Assembly: GCA_016209105.1 (NCBI GenBank)
Contig: JACQWR010000018.1
Coordinates: 124,001-188,000, forward strand
Source of the DNA: Deltaproteobacteria bacterium
GTDB lineage: Bacteria; Desulfobacterota; Syntrophia; Syntrophales; JACQWR01
DNA: 64,000 bases
Direction of reading: 5' to 3'
Shown: in pieces, positions 34,644 through 43,420 of the stretch
Layout: each line of letters opens with the position of its first letter
How positions within the stretch are numbered: the stretch's first letter is position 1
Notes under the pieces: model-generated
What the model saw: the letters and a program-made list of their open reading frames with translations, nothing else
Told to the model about the DNA's origin: nothing
Databases searched by the model: none
Made by a program: the position numbers and the translations under genes

Positions 34644-35501
34644 TTAATTTTGCGACGCCCGCCACTCTTTGGAATTAGGAAAGAACAGAGGACTGCCGTA
34701 CTGCTCTTTCCCGAAATCCCTGATAATCTTTTGTCCTTTTTCCGGAGAGGTCAGCCACCTGACAAAGGTCATGGCATCTTCATAATTCACGCGGGGAAAT
34801 TTCTGGGGATTCACGGGAATGAGGCTGATAAAGTTGAGTAGGGCTTCATCTTTTTCCACCAGGACAACCAGCTTGATCTCCTTTTGCAAAGTGAGGAAGG
34901 TCGCCCGATCAATAACCGTGTATGCCTGCTTTTGATCCGCAAAGCGCAGCGTGGGAACATTTCCCGTGTTCCCCTTCTCATAGACCGCGTACCAGGAACC
35001 GGCGGGCTTGATGCCGGCCTTGCCCCAGAGGTCCATCTCCGCCACATGCGTCCCCGAATTATCGCCCCGGCTGATGAAATAGTTTTCCGTATCCAGAATA
35101 CGCTTCAGGGCCTCTGTGGCTTTCTTCATACCCTTAATCCCCGCAGGATCATTGGGTGGCCCCACGATAACAAAATCGTTGTACATTAGGTCTATCCTCT
35201 CGCTCCCGAATCCGCCCTGAACGAATTTTTCTTCAAGGGTCTTTGCATGGGCCAATACGAGGTCCACATGGCCCTTCTCCGCGATTTTTAATGCGGCTCC
35301 CGTACCGGCGCCTGCATGGCGGACACGTATGCCTGTGTCCTTCTCGAACTCATCCTCCAGCCGCGGCACGATGCCCGCGTCAATCGGGCCTATCGTGCTG
35401 GAAAGAAAAACAAACTTCGTTGTTTGCGGCTTTCCCAAGCCCGCGCAGGACAGGCACAGAGCGAGCATGAGCATCAATCCGGCATAAAAAAACTTCTTCA
35501 T
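34644..35501 (-). CDS. Second TupA-like oxyanion-binding lipoprotein
   Basis: A 285-residue paralogue of TupA with a lipoprotein signal (LCLSC, Cys19). The region matching the TupA motif reads LSSTIGPIDAGI instead of TTTSTQDSGL. The later SRGDNSGTH, DLVLAHAKTLEEKF and YGSPLFFPNS are conserved. It may bind the same anion with other affinity, or a different oxyanion. It lies between the regulator and tupA in the same operon and probably shares TupBC. Confidence 0.85.
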   Translation of the reverse strand: MKKFFYAGLMLMLALCLSCAGLGKPQTTKFVFLSSTIGPIDAGIVPRLEDEFEKDTGIRVRHAGAGTGAALKIAEKGHVDLVLAHAKTLEEKFVQGGFGSERIDLMYNDFVIVGPPNDPAGIKGMKKATEALKRILDTENYFISRGDNSGTHVAEMDLWGKAGIKPAGSWYAVYEKGNTGNVPTLRFADQKQAYTVIDRATFLTLQKEIKLVVLVEKDEALLNFISLIPVNPQKFPRVNYEDAMTFVRWLTSPEKGQKIIRDFGKEQYGSPLFFPNSKEWRASQN

Positions 35502-35522
35502 TTTCCACTCCTTAAAAAAATA

Positions 35523-36440
35523 TTAGTTTTTCGAATAAAGAATTTTACCAGAATTATTGAAGTCGTAACTTCCAAGACCGGCAATCTTGTCACGGAACTC
35601 GGCAGAGTTAAGAATTTCAATCAAGGCTTGTATTCCCTTTTCAAAAAAAACAGACTTGTCCAAGATCATGTCGAAGCTCTCCCGCGTGATCGGGACGAAG
35701 GAAAGGCCGAGGAGTTTCGAAATGGCGTTGGTAGCAATGCCCACGTCGGCCTCACGGGAAAGGATGGAAAGCCCCACTTCAAAGTGCGTGAAGACTTCCT
35801 TGTCGTATCCCGCTATCCGGTCTGTGGGAATACCGAGCTTCTGAAGGTGATAATCGAGGAGCACGCGCGTTCCGGCGCCCTGCTGCCGGTTAATAAAGCG
35901 CGTCCCTTTCCGGGTCAGGTCTTCGAATTTTTTCAGGCCCAGAGGATTGTCCGGAGCCATGACAAAACCAAGCTCACGATGAAAAAGATTCACCACCACC
36001 GGTTTTATATTCGGAAGGAAGGAAGGCAAGAATGGAAGATTGTACTCGCCTGTCTCAGGATCGAAGAGATGGGACCAGGCGATATCCGTGTATCCCTTAT
36101 CCAGGGCTTTCAATCCCTCGGTGCTTCCCGTATTGGCAGAGAAGATATAGAACTCGGGGTACGCCTTTCTGATATGCGTTTGCAAGATATCGAGAACGGG
36201 ATCATTGCTACCCGCGGCCAGCAACGCGCCCTCGATCCGTTTTCCCTTCTTGCGGGCCTGCACGAATCCCTCCTGGACGTGTGATTCAATCCACTCGTCA
36301 ATCAGCTTCTTCGGAAAGACCCACTTGCCGGTGACCCTGGTCGAGGGAATTCTTTTTTCCTTGATCAGGCCATACACCTGTTTTTCATGTATCCCGAGGT
36401 AGTGGGCTACCTCCTTTGTGTTCATCAGTTCTTCGCTCAT
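35523..36440 (-). CDS. One-component regulator: excisionase-type HTH plus periplasmic-binding-like domain
   Basis: A 305-residue protein. Residues 3-60 form an excisionase/MerR-type helix-turn-helix (LMNTKEVAHYLGIHEKQVYGLIKEKRIPSTRVTGKW). The rest is a PBP-like domain (PF12727 type) such as binds small oxyanions. It heads the tup operon, so it is the likely molybdate/tungstate-sensing regulator. ATG 36440 behind GGGAGG is preferred; a longer frame starts at 36470. A perfect inverted repeat lies 37 bases upstream. A decayed copy of its promoter and first codons occurs at 44250-44370. Confidence 0.85.
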   Translation of the reverse strand: MSEELMNTKEVAHYLGIHEKQVYGLIKEKRIPSTRVTGKWVFPKKLIDEWIESHVQEGFVQARKKGKRIEGALLAAGSNDPVLDILQTHIRKAYPEFYIFSANTGSTEGLKALDKGYTDIAWSHLFDPETGEYNLPFLPSFLPNIKPVVVNLFHRELGFVMAPDNPLGLKKFEDLTRKGTRFINRQQGAGTRVLLDYHLQKLGIPTDRIAGYDKEVFTHFEVGLSILSREADVGIATNAISKLLGLSFVPITRESFDMILDKSVFFEKGIQALIEILNSAEFRDKIAGLGSYDFNNSGKILYSKN

Positions 36441-36476
36441 AGGAACCTCCCGGAAAGTTCGGTGCAGCATAAATTA

Positions 36477-36502
36477 ATTATTGTTGAATTGTCAACAATA
36501 AT
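36477..36502. promoter_or_regulatory. Perfect 11-bp inverted repeat, likely operator
   Basis: Arms ATTATTGTTGA (36477-36487) and TCAACAATAAT (36492-36502) flank a four-base spacer. It lies between the divergent regulator/tup operon and the mop gene, so one bound dimer could control both. Related sequences occur at 41473 and 44311, upstream of two other Mo/W gene groups. Confidence 0.65.
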
Positions 36503-36601
36503 TTTGTAAGATAACGACATATTGTTACTTATTCTTACAGATATTTCCTTTTTCAGCCACCAAATGTTCAGAAGCCATATCATCCTTTAAGGAGGTCAGC
36601 C

Positions 36602-37027
36602 ATGAAAGTCAGCGCAAGAAATGTATTTGCAGGAACCGTAACAAACGTCAAGAAAGGGGCGGTCAACGCAGAGGTAAGTCTCTCACTGCAAGGTGGAGCG
36701 GAGGTTGTCGCAATTATCACCAACGGCAGTGTTGACAACCTGGGACTCGCGACGGGCAAGAAAGCCTACGCCATCATTAAGGCAAGTTTGATCATCATCG
36801 GCACCGATGTGCATAATGCTAAGGTGAGCGCCCGCAATGTCATGTGCGGCACGATCGTGAAGATCATCGAAGGACCGGTAAGCGCCGAAGTGGACGTGGA
36901 TATCGGCAACGGCAATATCATCACAGCCGTCATTACCCTTGAGAGCGCAAAGAAACTGGCACTCAAGCAAGGGGGACATGCCTGTACCCTCTTCAAGGCA
37001 TCAAGCGTTATTATCGGTATTGATTGA
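36602..37027 (+). CDS. Tandem Mop-domain protein (molbindin-like)
   Basis: A 141-residue cytoplasmic protein made of two Mop repeats (about 1-69 and 73-141), each beginning KVSARN and ending in KAS-(L/S)-(I/V)-IIG. Molbindins bind molybdate or tungstate at subunit interfaces and buffer the internal pool. ATG 36602 follows AAGGAGG. It is divergent from the regulator/tup operon and shares its operator region. Confidence 0.93.
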   Translation: MKVSARNVFAGTVTNVKKGAVNAEVSLSLQGGAEVVAIITNGSVDNLGLATGKKAYAIIKASLIIIGTDVHNAKVSARNVMCGTIVKIIEGPVSAEVDVDIGNGNIITAVITLESAKKLALKQGGHACTLFKASSVIIGID

Positions 37028-37104
37028 AAGCCCGGGGATACGGTGAGAGAAGCTGCCTTTCAGATAAAGGCTTTTCCGCAGAATAATGCTGATTCGCATT
37101 ATGC

Positions 37105-37137
37105 CACGACGCCCCATCTCCAGGACGGGGCGTCGTG
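37105..37137. terminator. Hairpin after the mop gene
   Basis: Eleven-base perfect arms CACGACGCCCC (37105-37115) and GGGGCGTCGTG (37127-37137) sit between two convergent reading frames. There is no T-run, so it may be a weak or bidirectional terminator. Confidence 0.5.
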
Positions 37138-37155
37138 CATTAGATTGCTGATTAA

Positions 37156-37365
37156 TTACGGCCCGCCGTGTTCCCGAAAAGCCGATGCTTTGACGGCGGC
37201 GTAGAGTTCCGCACCTTCCCGGATATCCAGTTCCTCGGCCGCCTGCTCTGTCACCTCGGCGACAAGTCGCTCGTCACCGCATTGCACCTCGACACCGGTC
37301 CGGTTTCCTAAAGGAAAAGTGGCAACAACGTGGCATTTGAGGAGATTGCGGGCGCTGATCTCCTC
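37156..37365 (-). pseudogene. Truncated Mop domain without a usable start
   Basis: About 69 codons encode one Mop domain (EISARNLLKCHVV... to ...ELYAAVKASAFREHGG). The open frame runs back to an ATG at 37473, but those codons lie in the terminator at 37428-37470 and in AT-rich sequence. No ATG, GTG or TTG stands near the domain. A piece resembling a dispersed repeat end (GCGGGAATGACA on the plus strand) abuts it. It may be the detached end of a ModE- or ModC-like gene, or a small gene with an unusual start. Confidence 0.55.
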
Positions 37366-37427
37366 AGCTTGTGCGGGAATGACAATATAAGGGATGGAAA
37401 TGAGAATAAGGGGGGGTGAAAAATGAC

Positions 37428-37470
37428 AAAAAATCCCCCACGCCTTGTCTTGCGACACCGCATGGGGGAT
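37428..37470 (-). terminator. Intrinsic terminator of the Mo-hydroxylase operon
   Basis: On the minus strand ATCCCCCA (37470-37463) pairs with TGGGGGAT (37440-37433), with an inner TGTC/GACA stem, and six T follow (plus-strand A at 37428-37433). It lies about 80 bases after the stop of the large subunit gene. Confidence 0.75.
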
Positions 37471-37551
37471 CATCTTCGTTGTCTGCTATTTAACCTCAGC
37501 GGTTCCTCTCCAGGAGGGAGACCGTTGTGGAGCACTGCGGAAATAAATGCG

Positions 37552-39864
37552 TTATTTTTTCTTTTTGCCGCCTCCCTTTTCCTTTTCCCGTTTCTCCTTC
37601 AATGCCCGCCATACCTTCTCGTAGGACAGGGGCAGGCTGTTCACCCGCACCCCCATCGCGTCATAAATAGCATTGGCATAGCAGCCCATCGTAGGAATGG
37701 TTGCGCCCTCTCCTACCTCTTTGACTCCCCAGGGGCCTGCCGGTTCGCAGCTCTCCACCAATGCAGACGTGATCACGGGCATATCCAAAGCCGTGGGCAT
37801 CCGGTAATCGGACATATTCGGATTCAGGATCTTACCCTTTGCGTCAAACTGCACCTCTTCCCAGATGGACTCCCCCATGCCCATATAGAGGGCTCCATGC
37901 ACCTGGGCATGCAGAAGGGCCGGATTGATGACCATGCCGCAGTCGTGAACATCCCAGACATGATTGACGTTGATCTCGCCGGTCTCCTCATCCACCTGCA
38001 CTTCGCTGATCTGGGCGGCAAAACTGTAGGCCGGCGACGTGCCTACGGGCGCCCCTTTGAACGTTCCTCCCAGTTTGGGAGGCGTATAGGAACCGCGTCC
38101 CACGAGAGGACCGTTCTTTACAAAATACTCCCTGGCGACGGCGGTAAAGGGCAGTGTTTTTTCCGGCTCCAGCTTACTGAAGATAACGCCCTCCCGGCAA
38201 TCCAGATTACCGGGATTTTTATCCATCATCACCCCGGCCATTTCCAAGAGCTGGTTCTTGACATCTTCCCCGGCCTGCTTGACAGCTGCCCCGGACATCA
38301 GTGTCTGGCGGCTGGCATAGGCGCCGAAGTCATGGGGTGTGGTCTCGGTATCTGCGGAAATAATCTTCATGTTCTCGTAGGTATATCCCATCGCTTCTGC
38401 GGCCATCTGGCAGAGCACCGTGTCCGATCCCTGGCCGATGTCGGTAGCCCCCACATAGAGCGTGGCGGCGCTTCCGTCCGGATGCACCTTGATGATCGCC
38501 GCCGAATGGGGAAGATCGGTGCGATAGATAGGATAGCCGGCTCCGGAAACAAAGCTTCCCACGGCAACACCTATTCCCTTACCCTTCGGCAGTTGCCCCT
38601 TTTTCTTCTCCCAATCGGATATCTCCCGCGCTTTTTCAAGACAGGCCGTCATCTCACAGGAATTTACCTTAAACTCGTTCGGCGTAACGGTGTTCGGCTG
38701 TCTCGCATTGCGCAAGCGCAGTTCCAGCGGGTCTATCCCCAGTTGCGTGGCCACGTTGTCCAAATGACACTCAAAAGCATAGCGGGGCTGCGGCGCACCA
38801 TGGCCGCGCTGCGCTCCGCATGCGGGGAGATTCGTATAGGCCCGAATCATATCGAACTTGTAGTTTTCAAAATCGTAGGTCAGGGTAAGCATGGCCCCGG
38901 CATAGTAGGCAGAGGCAATCCCCAAACTGGTGTAGGCGCCGCCGTCCATGATGAAATTGGCATGCATCCCCAGAATTTTCCCGTCCTTGTCCACGCCGGT
39001 CGTGATTTCCATGATCTGGCGATGGCGGCCCCGGTTGTGGGCAAACATATCGTGACGGTCGTAAAACATCTTTACCGGCCGCCCGGTAATTCTTGCCAGC
39101 ACCGCCCCGGCAAACTCGAGTCCCGTGGGCTCCAGTTTGCCGCCGAATCCGCCGCCGACATACGTTTTAATTACCCGCACATCTCCCATGGGCAACCCAA
39201 ATTCCCGTGCAATATAATGTTGAAAATAATGGGGCGACTGGGTGCTGCAATAAACCGTCAGCTTTCCCCCCTCCCACATGGAGATCGCGGAATGGGGTTC
39301 AATGGGACACTGATAGGTCCGTTGCCCGATAAACTTGTCGGTGCGTACGAGATGAGCCTTCGCAAAAGCTTCTTCCACATTGCCGAAATTCTGGTGGATC
39401 TCCGTATTGATGTTCCTCCGGTACTCGTCATGAATCTGGGGGGCCCCTTCCGCCAGTGCCTCAATGGGATCAAAAACGGCGGGGAGAACTTCATACTCGA
39501 CCTTGATCAGTTTTAAGGCCTTGTAAACAGTTTCCTCATCCAGAGCCGCCACTGCAGCCACCTTATCTCCCACAAAGCGCACCTTATCAATGCAGAAGAT
39601 GTTTTCATCCCAGCGCGCCGGGCTGATGCCATACTTCAGGCTGGGAACGTCCTTGTGGGTAATGACCGCCTTCACTCCCGGAAGCTTTTCCGCCTCGGAG
39701 GTATCTATGTTCAATATCCGGGCATGGGCATGCGGGCTGGTGAGGATTTTACCTATCAGCATGTTGGGGAACTTAAGATCCCCCGTATATTTGGCTTGGC
39801 CAGTCACCTTCGCCCGGCTATCTATCTTCGGAACACTCTTCCCGATAACTGAGTATTTTTCCAT
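37552..39864 (-). CDS. Xanthine-dehydrogenase-family molybdenum subunit (4-hydroxybenzoyl-CoA reductase-like)
   Basis: A 770-residue catalytic subunit with GGGFGGKLEPTGLEFA, RHDMFAHNRGRHRQ, CGAQRGHGAPQPRYAFE, TDIGQGSDT and the active-site glutamate in VKEVGEGATIP. It has no signal peptide, so it is cytoplasmic, unlike the Tat-exported enzyme at 23-27 kb. The ATG at 39864 behind GAGGAG is preferred to the longer frame. Resemblance to 4-hydroxybenzoyl-CoA reductase alpha is from remembered motifs; nicotinate- or purine-type substrates remain possible. The C-terminus is a Lys/Gly-rich tail. Confidence 0.88.
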   Translation of the reverse strand: MEKYSVIGKSVPKIDSRAKVTGQAKYTGDLKFPNMLIGKILTSPHAHARILNIDTSEAEKLPGVKAVITHKDVPSLKYGISPARWDENIFCIDKVRFVGDKVAAVAALDEETVYKALKLIKVEYEVLPAVFDPIEALAEGAPQIHDEYRRNINTEIHQNFGNVEEAFAKAHLVRTDKFIGQRTYQCPIEPHSAISMWEGGKLTVYCSTQSPHYFQHYIAREFGLPMGDVRVIKTYVGGGFGGKLEPTGLEFAGAVLARITGRPVKMFYDRHDMFAHNRGRHRQIMEITTGVDKDGKILGMHANFIMDGGAYTSLGIASAYYAGAMLTLTYDFENYKFDMIRAYTNLPACGAQRGHGAPQPRYAFECHLDNVATQLGIDPLELRLRNARQPNTVTPNEFKVNSCEMTACLEKAREISDWEKKKGQLPKGKGIGVAVGSFVSGAGYPIYRTDLPHSAAIIKVHPDGSAATLYVGATDIGQGSDTVLCQMAAEAMGYTYENMKIISADTETTPHDFGAYASRQTLMSGAAVKQAGEDVKNQLLEMAGVMMDKNPGNLDCREGVIFSKLEPEKTLPFTAVAREYFVKNGPLVGRGSYTPPKLGGTFKGAPVGTSPAYSFAAQISEVQVDEETGEINVNHVWDVHDCGMVINPALLHAQVHGALYMGMGESIWEEVQFDAKGKILNPNMSDYRMPTALDMPVITSALVESCEPAGPWGVKEVGEGATIPTMGCYANAIYDAMGVRVNSLPLSYEKVWRALKEKREKEKGGGKKKK

Positions 39865-39884
39865 TTTTTTGCTCCTCACTCTCC

Positions 39885-40376
39885 TTAAGCTTCCGCGGCT
39901 GCCAAAATGGCCTTGACGATATTGACGTAGCCCGTACAACGGCATAAATTTCCGGCAATAGCTGTTCGCACTTCCGTCTCCGTGGGATGGGGATTCTTGG
40001 TCAGAAGAGCCTTCGCGGAAAGAATCATCCCGGAGGTGCAATAGCCGCACTGAATTGCCGCATTGTCAATAAAGGACTCCTGGAGTTTATCCAGCTTCTC
40101 GCTTTGCGCCACGCCTTCGATCGTCGTGATTTCTCTTCCGTCGGCTTCGACGGCCAACACCAAACAGGAACTGACCGCTTTCCCATCCAGAAGCACCGTA
40201 CAGGAACCACAGTTACCCAGCTTGCATCCCCTTTTTGTTCCCGTTAGGTTCAACTGTTGTCGCAGTAAATCAACCAGCAGCGTGTTGCCCTTGACGGTCA
40301 CCGTGAGGTAATCGCCATTCACGATCAAGCTGATAACATACCTCATAACGCCATTTTTATCTTTTACGCCCTGCAT
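39885..40376 (-). CDS. Xanthine-dehydrogenase-family [2Fe-2S] subunit
   Basis: A 163-residue electron-transfer subunit. The plant-type cluster ligands are in CKLGNCGSCTV with a further Cys in SSCLVLA, and the second cluster in CGYCTSGM...CRCTGY. ATG 40376 follows a perfect AGGAGG site at seven bases. A TTG start at 40394 is less likely. There is no Tat signal. It is the middle gene of the FAD-FeS-Mo operon. Confidence 0.93.
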   Translation of the reverse strand: MQGVKDKNGVMRYVISLIVNGDYLTVTVKGNTLLVDLLRQQLNLTGTKRGCKLGNCGSCTVLLDGKAVSSCLVLAVEADGREITTIEGVAQSEKLDKLQESFIDNAAIQCGYCTSGMILSAKALLTKNPHPTETEVRTAIAGNLCRCTGYVNIVKAILAAAEA

Positions 40377-40390
40377 CGTAATTCCTCCTA

Positions 40391-41275
40391 TCAACTTTCC
40401 GATTGTTCCAGGTAGATGGCTTTACGCAAAGCACGTTTGGTAAAAACCCGTACCATATCCCGCCGATATTCCTCGGAAGCACGGATATCGGAAATGGGCT
40501 TACATTCCACAGCCGCGCTTTTTCCCGCCTCGGCAATCAGATCATCGGTAACATTCTTGCCTCTAAGAATCTCTTCGGCCTTTTTCGCCCGCATGGGTGT
40601 CGGTGCAACCGCGCCCAGCACAATGCGCACATCTCGGACAAGACTGCCCTGCATGGTAACGGCCGCCGCTACACCTACCACAGCGAGAGCGCCTGAGTGG
40701 CGAAGTCCGAATTTAAAGTAGGCGCTGCCCGTAGTGGACTGTTCGGGAATCACAACCTCTTCCATAATTTCATCAGGGGCAATCGCTGTGCGGCTCACCC
40801 CGGTGATAAAATCTTCCAGCACCAGGGTTCTGCTCCCCACCGGACCGACCAATGTTACCGTCGCGGAAAGGGCAATCAAAATGGGAGGAAGATCGGCTGA
40901 GGGGATCGCATTGACAATATTGCCGGCTATCGTACCCATATTCCTGACCTGGTTGTTGGCCATCGAATGGGCCGCCTCAGAGACCGACATAAAGTTCTCA
41001 TGCAGGACGGATGAATTAACGAGGTCATTCGGGCTTGTCTTGGCGCCGATAACAACTCCCCGGCCGGGGACCTTTTCTATGTCCGACATGCCGCTGACCA
41101 TCTTAAGGGAAACGAGCGCCTCCGGCGCCAGAACATCCTGCTTCATCTTAGGCAACAGATCAGTGCCACCCGCCAACACCTTGGCTTTTGCGCCATACCT
41201 GCCCAATATTTCACATGCTTCCTGTAACGTCTCAGGCTGATAATAATTAAAATCCGGTAAATGCATCGTCCTCAA
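40391..41275 (-). CDS. Xanthine-dehydrogenase-family FAD subunit
   Basis: A 294-residue FAD-binding subunit with KVLAGGTDLLPKMK and NMGTIAGNIVNAIPSADLPP. It lacks the cysteine insertion seen in the PaoB-like protein. It is the first gene of the operon and is divergent from the IclR regulator across a 527-base region holding two GTTCA/TGAAC palindromes. Confidence 0.92.
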   Translation of the reverse strand: MRTMHLPDFNYYQPETLQEACEILGRYGAKAKVLAGGTDLLPKMKQDVLAPEALVSLKMVSGMSDIEKVPGRGVVIGAKTSPNDLVNSSVLHENFMSVSEAAHSMANNQVRNMGTIAGNIVNAIPSADLPPILIALSATVTLVGPVGSRTLVLEDFITGVSRTAIAPDEIMEEVVIPEQSTTGSAYFKFGLRHSGALAVVGVAAAVTMQGSLVRDVRIVLGAVAPTPMRAKKAEEILRGKNVTDDLIAEAGKSAAVECKPISDIRASEEYRRDMVRVFTKRALRKAIYLEQSES

Positions 41276-41423
41276 GCTCCTTCCTTGCTATTGCATTCAT
41301 ATTCCGATCAGTCAGAATATATGAGGTCTCCAATCCCTCTTAATGGATTACCCGCCGACTTCTGATTCAAAGAAAACACGAGGACATCCTCCTCGCATTA
41401 GCGATTCTCATTTCTCACAGCTT

Positions 41424-41439
41424 GTTCATTTTAATGAAC
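41424..41439. promoter_or_regulatory. Palindrome GTTCAT/ATGAAC (candidate IclR site 1)
   Basis: GTTCATTTTAATGAAC is a perfect palindrome except for the four-base centre, about 150 bases before the FAD subunit gene. A second 16-base site with the same GTTCA-N6-TGAAC frame occurs at 41698. IclR regulators bind short palindromes of this size between divergent genes. Confidence 0.5.
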
Positions 41440-41472
41440 CACGTTTTTTCCAATTTAATACGCAATAAAAAA

Positions 41473-41500
41473 ATTGTCAATAATAATTATTAATTGTTGT
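41473..41500. promoter_or_regulatory. AT-rich box related to the tup/mop operator
   Basis: ATTGTCAATAATAATTAT matches most of the right half of the 36477-36502 operator (ATTGTCAACAATAATTTT), and AATTGTTG follows as an imperfect opposing arm. It lies about 200 bases upstream of the Mo-hydroxylase operon. It could tie that operon to the Mo/W regulator. Confidence 0.45.
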
Positions 41501-41651
41501 CGTACTTTTTAGGTTTACTATAATTCCCGGCAAAGCAAAATATGTAAATTATAATCATTAGATTTCAAGAGGTTACATTCAAGGCTGTCCGCCAAATTAT
41601 TTCGAACCTGCAAAACAATTTTTACGGGATGGATTCAGAAATAATTTTCTC

Positions 41652-41680
41652 TTGACAATTAGCTTCATCCCGTGTATGTC
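41652..41680 (+). promoter_or_regulatory. Likely promoter of the iclR gene
   Basis: TTGACA (41652-41657) and TATGTC (41675-41680) are 17 bases apart. Transcription would begin near 41687, placing the palindrome at 41698-41713 just downstream of the start point, a good position for autorepression. Confidence 0.5.
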
Positions 41681-41697
41681 CGTACATGTTCAAATTA

Positions 41698-41713
41698 GTT
41701 CAGCATGATGAAC
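41698..41713. promoter_or_regulatory. Palindrome GTTCA/TGAAC (candidate IclR site 2)
   Basis: GTTCAGCATGATGAAC shares both five-base arms and the six-base spacing with site 1 at 41424. It lies 90 bases before the IclR gene. Confidence 0.5.
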
Positions 41714-41802
41714 AGCATGGAAGGTTACACCTTAATAACTTCAGGAACTACTGAAGCCCTCTGCGGAGAATACACTTGCTGCTGAACTGAGCGGCATTAA
41801 GT

Positions 41803-42585
41803 ATGGATTCTAAAACTACCGCCAAGATGAATTACCATCCGCCTGCTGTCCAGAGGGCTCTTCAATTGCTGCTTTTAGTCGCAGAGGCGCCGGGAGGACT
41901 CGGGATCACGGAACTGGCGAATAAGCTGGGGCTCAGTAAGAGCACCGTGCACGGCCTCGCGAACGCCCTGTTACAGGCGGGCGCCCTCTATCAAAGTCCC
42001 CGGGGTAAAAAATACTTCCTCGGAACGGCAATTCTTGATCTGGCCTTCAGAAATTGGAATTATATCCAGGTATGCGAACAGGTGCAACCCTTTCTCGATA
42101 GATTACGGGATCGTATCGGGGAAAGTGTTTTTCTGGGGGTGCTGAGCAAGACCGTCGCCATAATCATGACCAAGGCCGAATCCCATAACCCCCTCAAGAT
42201 TTCCTCTCCTGCCGGCACATCCATACCGCTGTTGGCCGGCGCGGTGGGCAAAGTTTTTTTGGCGCAACAGAAAGACGAAGATGCCCTCCGCATCATCCGG
42301 GAACAGGGACTGCCACGTTTTACCCCCAAATCCATTGTGGATGAAAATCGTTATCTGCAGGAGCTTGCATTAGTGCGTCAGCAAAGATATGCCCTGGATA
42401 ACGAGGAGTATCTGCCCGGCATCAAAGCGGTTGCTACCGCTCTGGGAAATCATCACGGCCTGCCATTGGCCATCTGGGTGGTGGGATTTGCCGGTTCCAT
42501 GGAAAGTAGGAAAATGCCGGACATGATCAGGGATACATTGGCTACCGCTGAAGAATTGCGTTCCCTGCTCGATAACGGCCTTTAG
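41803..42585 (+). CDS. IclR-family transcriptional regulator
   Basis: A 260-residue protein with an N-terminal winged helix-turn-helix (AVQRALQLLLLVAEAPGGLGITELANKLGLSKSTVHGLANAL) and a C-terminal effector domain with SPAGTSIPLLAGAVGKVFLA and YALDNEEYLPGIKAVATAL. The family commonly controls aromatic degradation. It probably regulates the divergent Mo-hydroxylase operon. The natural effector is likely that enzyme's substrate or product. Confidence 0.92.
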   Translation: MDSKTTAKMNYHPPAVQRALQLLLLVAEAPGGLGITELANKLGLSKSTVHGLANALLQAGALYQSPRGKKYFLGTAILDLAFRNWNYIQVCEQVQPFLDRLRDRIGESVFLGVLSKTVAIIMTKAESHNPLKISSPAGTSIPLLAGAVGKVFLAQQKDEDALRIIREQGLPRFTPKSIVDENRYLQELALVRQQRYALDNEEYLPGIKAVATALGNHHGLPLAIWVVGFAGSMESRKMPDMIRDTLATAEELRSLLDNGL

Positions 42586-42674
42586 CTTCGCAATGAAAAA
42601 ATTATTTCCTTACCGGAAAGCCCCGCTATTGAACTGACCGTTTCTTCCAGGAAGAGCAAGGACGGAGGGCCGCT

Positions 42675-43406
42675 GTGCTTACGCGAAAAGAGCGAGAACG
42701 ATATGACCGGCAGATACTGATCAGCGAGATCGGGCTGGCGGGACAAAAAAAGCTCAAAAAGTCACGGGTGGTCATTGCGGGCGCCGGGGGACTCGGTTCT
42801 CCTATAGCCATATACCTGACTGCTGCGGGGATAGGAACAATCCGGGTGATAGATCATGACCAGGTAGAGCTCAGCAATCTGAACCGGCAGATTTTACACG
42901 GGGAAAAAGACATCGGCAAAAATAAGAGCGACTCTGCCAAAAGGAAATTGAGAACATTAAACTCAACCGTGGAAATTGAAGCGCTAACGGAAACAATAAC
43001 CGCCAACAATGTTTCACGGCTTGTTGACGGCTGCGACATAATTGTTGATGCGATGGACAATTTACCGACTCGCTACATCCTGAATCGCTGCGCCATTGAA
43101 AAAAATATCCCCTTCATTCACGGCGCCGTGAGCGGTTTTGAGGGGAGAGTCACAACAATCATCCCCGGAGAAACTGCTTGCCTTAAGTGCATTTATCGGG
43201 GGACGACGGCAAAGAAGAAGGTTCCCGTCATTGGCGTTACTCCCGCAGTCATCGGAAGCGTTCAGGCGACCGAGGCAATCAAGTGTCTCACGGGAATCGG
43301 CGCGCTCCTGACCAATCGCCTTCTCATCTATGACGGCTTGAAAGGCACATTCCTTCAACTTACCGTCCATAAGAATCCCCAGTGTGATCACTGCGGATCG
43401 CAATAA
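42675..43406 (+). CDS. HesA/MoeB/ThiF-family adenylyltransferase
   Basis: A 243-residue E1-like enzyme that activates the C-terminus of a MoaD/ThiS-type sulfur carrier. ATP-binding GAGGLGSP near 36-43, the NLNRQIL segment, and AMDNLPTRY are present. Zinc cysteines are in CLKCIYR and CDHCG. GTG 42675 follows GGAGG. Its partner is the MoaD-like protein 14 bases downstream. The pair next to AOR suggests a dedicated route for the tungsten or molybdenum cofactor dithiolene. Confidence 0.9.
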   Translation: MLTRKERERYDRQILISEIGLAGQKKLKKSRVVIAGAGGLGSPIAIYLTAAGIGTIRVIDHDQVELSNLNRQILHGEKDIGKNKSDSAKRKLRTLNSTVEIEALTETITANNVSRLVDGCDIIVDAMDNLPTRYILNRCAIEKNIPFIHGAVSGFEGRVTTIIPGETACLKCIYRGTTAKKKVPVIGVTPAVIGSVQATEAIKCLTGIGALLTNRLLIYDGLKGTFLQLTVHKNPQCDHCGSQ

Positions 43407-43420
43407 AAAAGGAGTAAAAG

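Noticed and set aside
37423-39516. 697-codon plus-strand open frame
   Set aside because: It lies entirely opposite the Mo-hydroxylase large subunit and its terminator. It shows no family motif and is a GC-driven antisense shadow.
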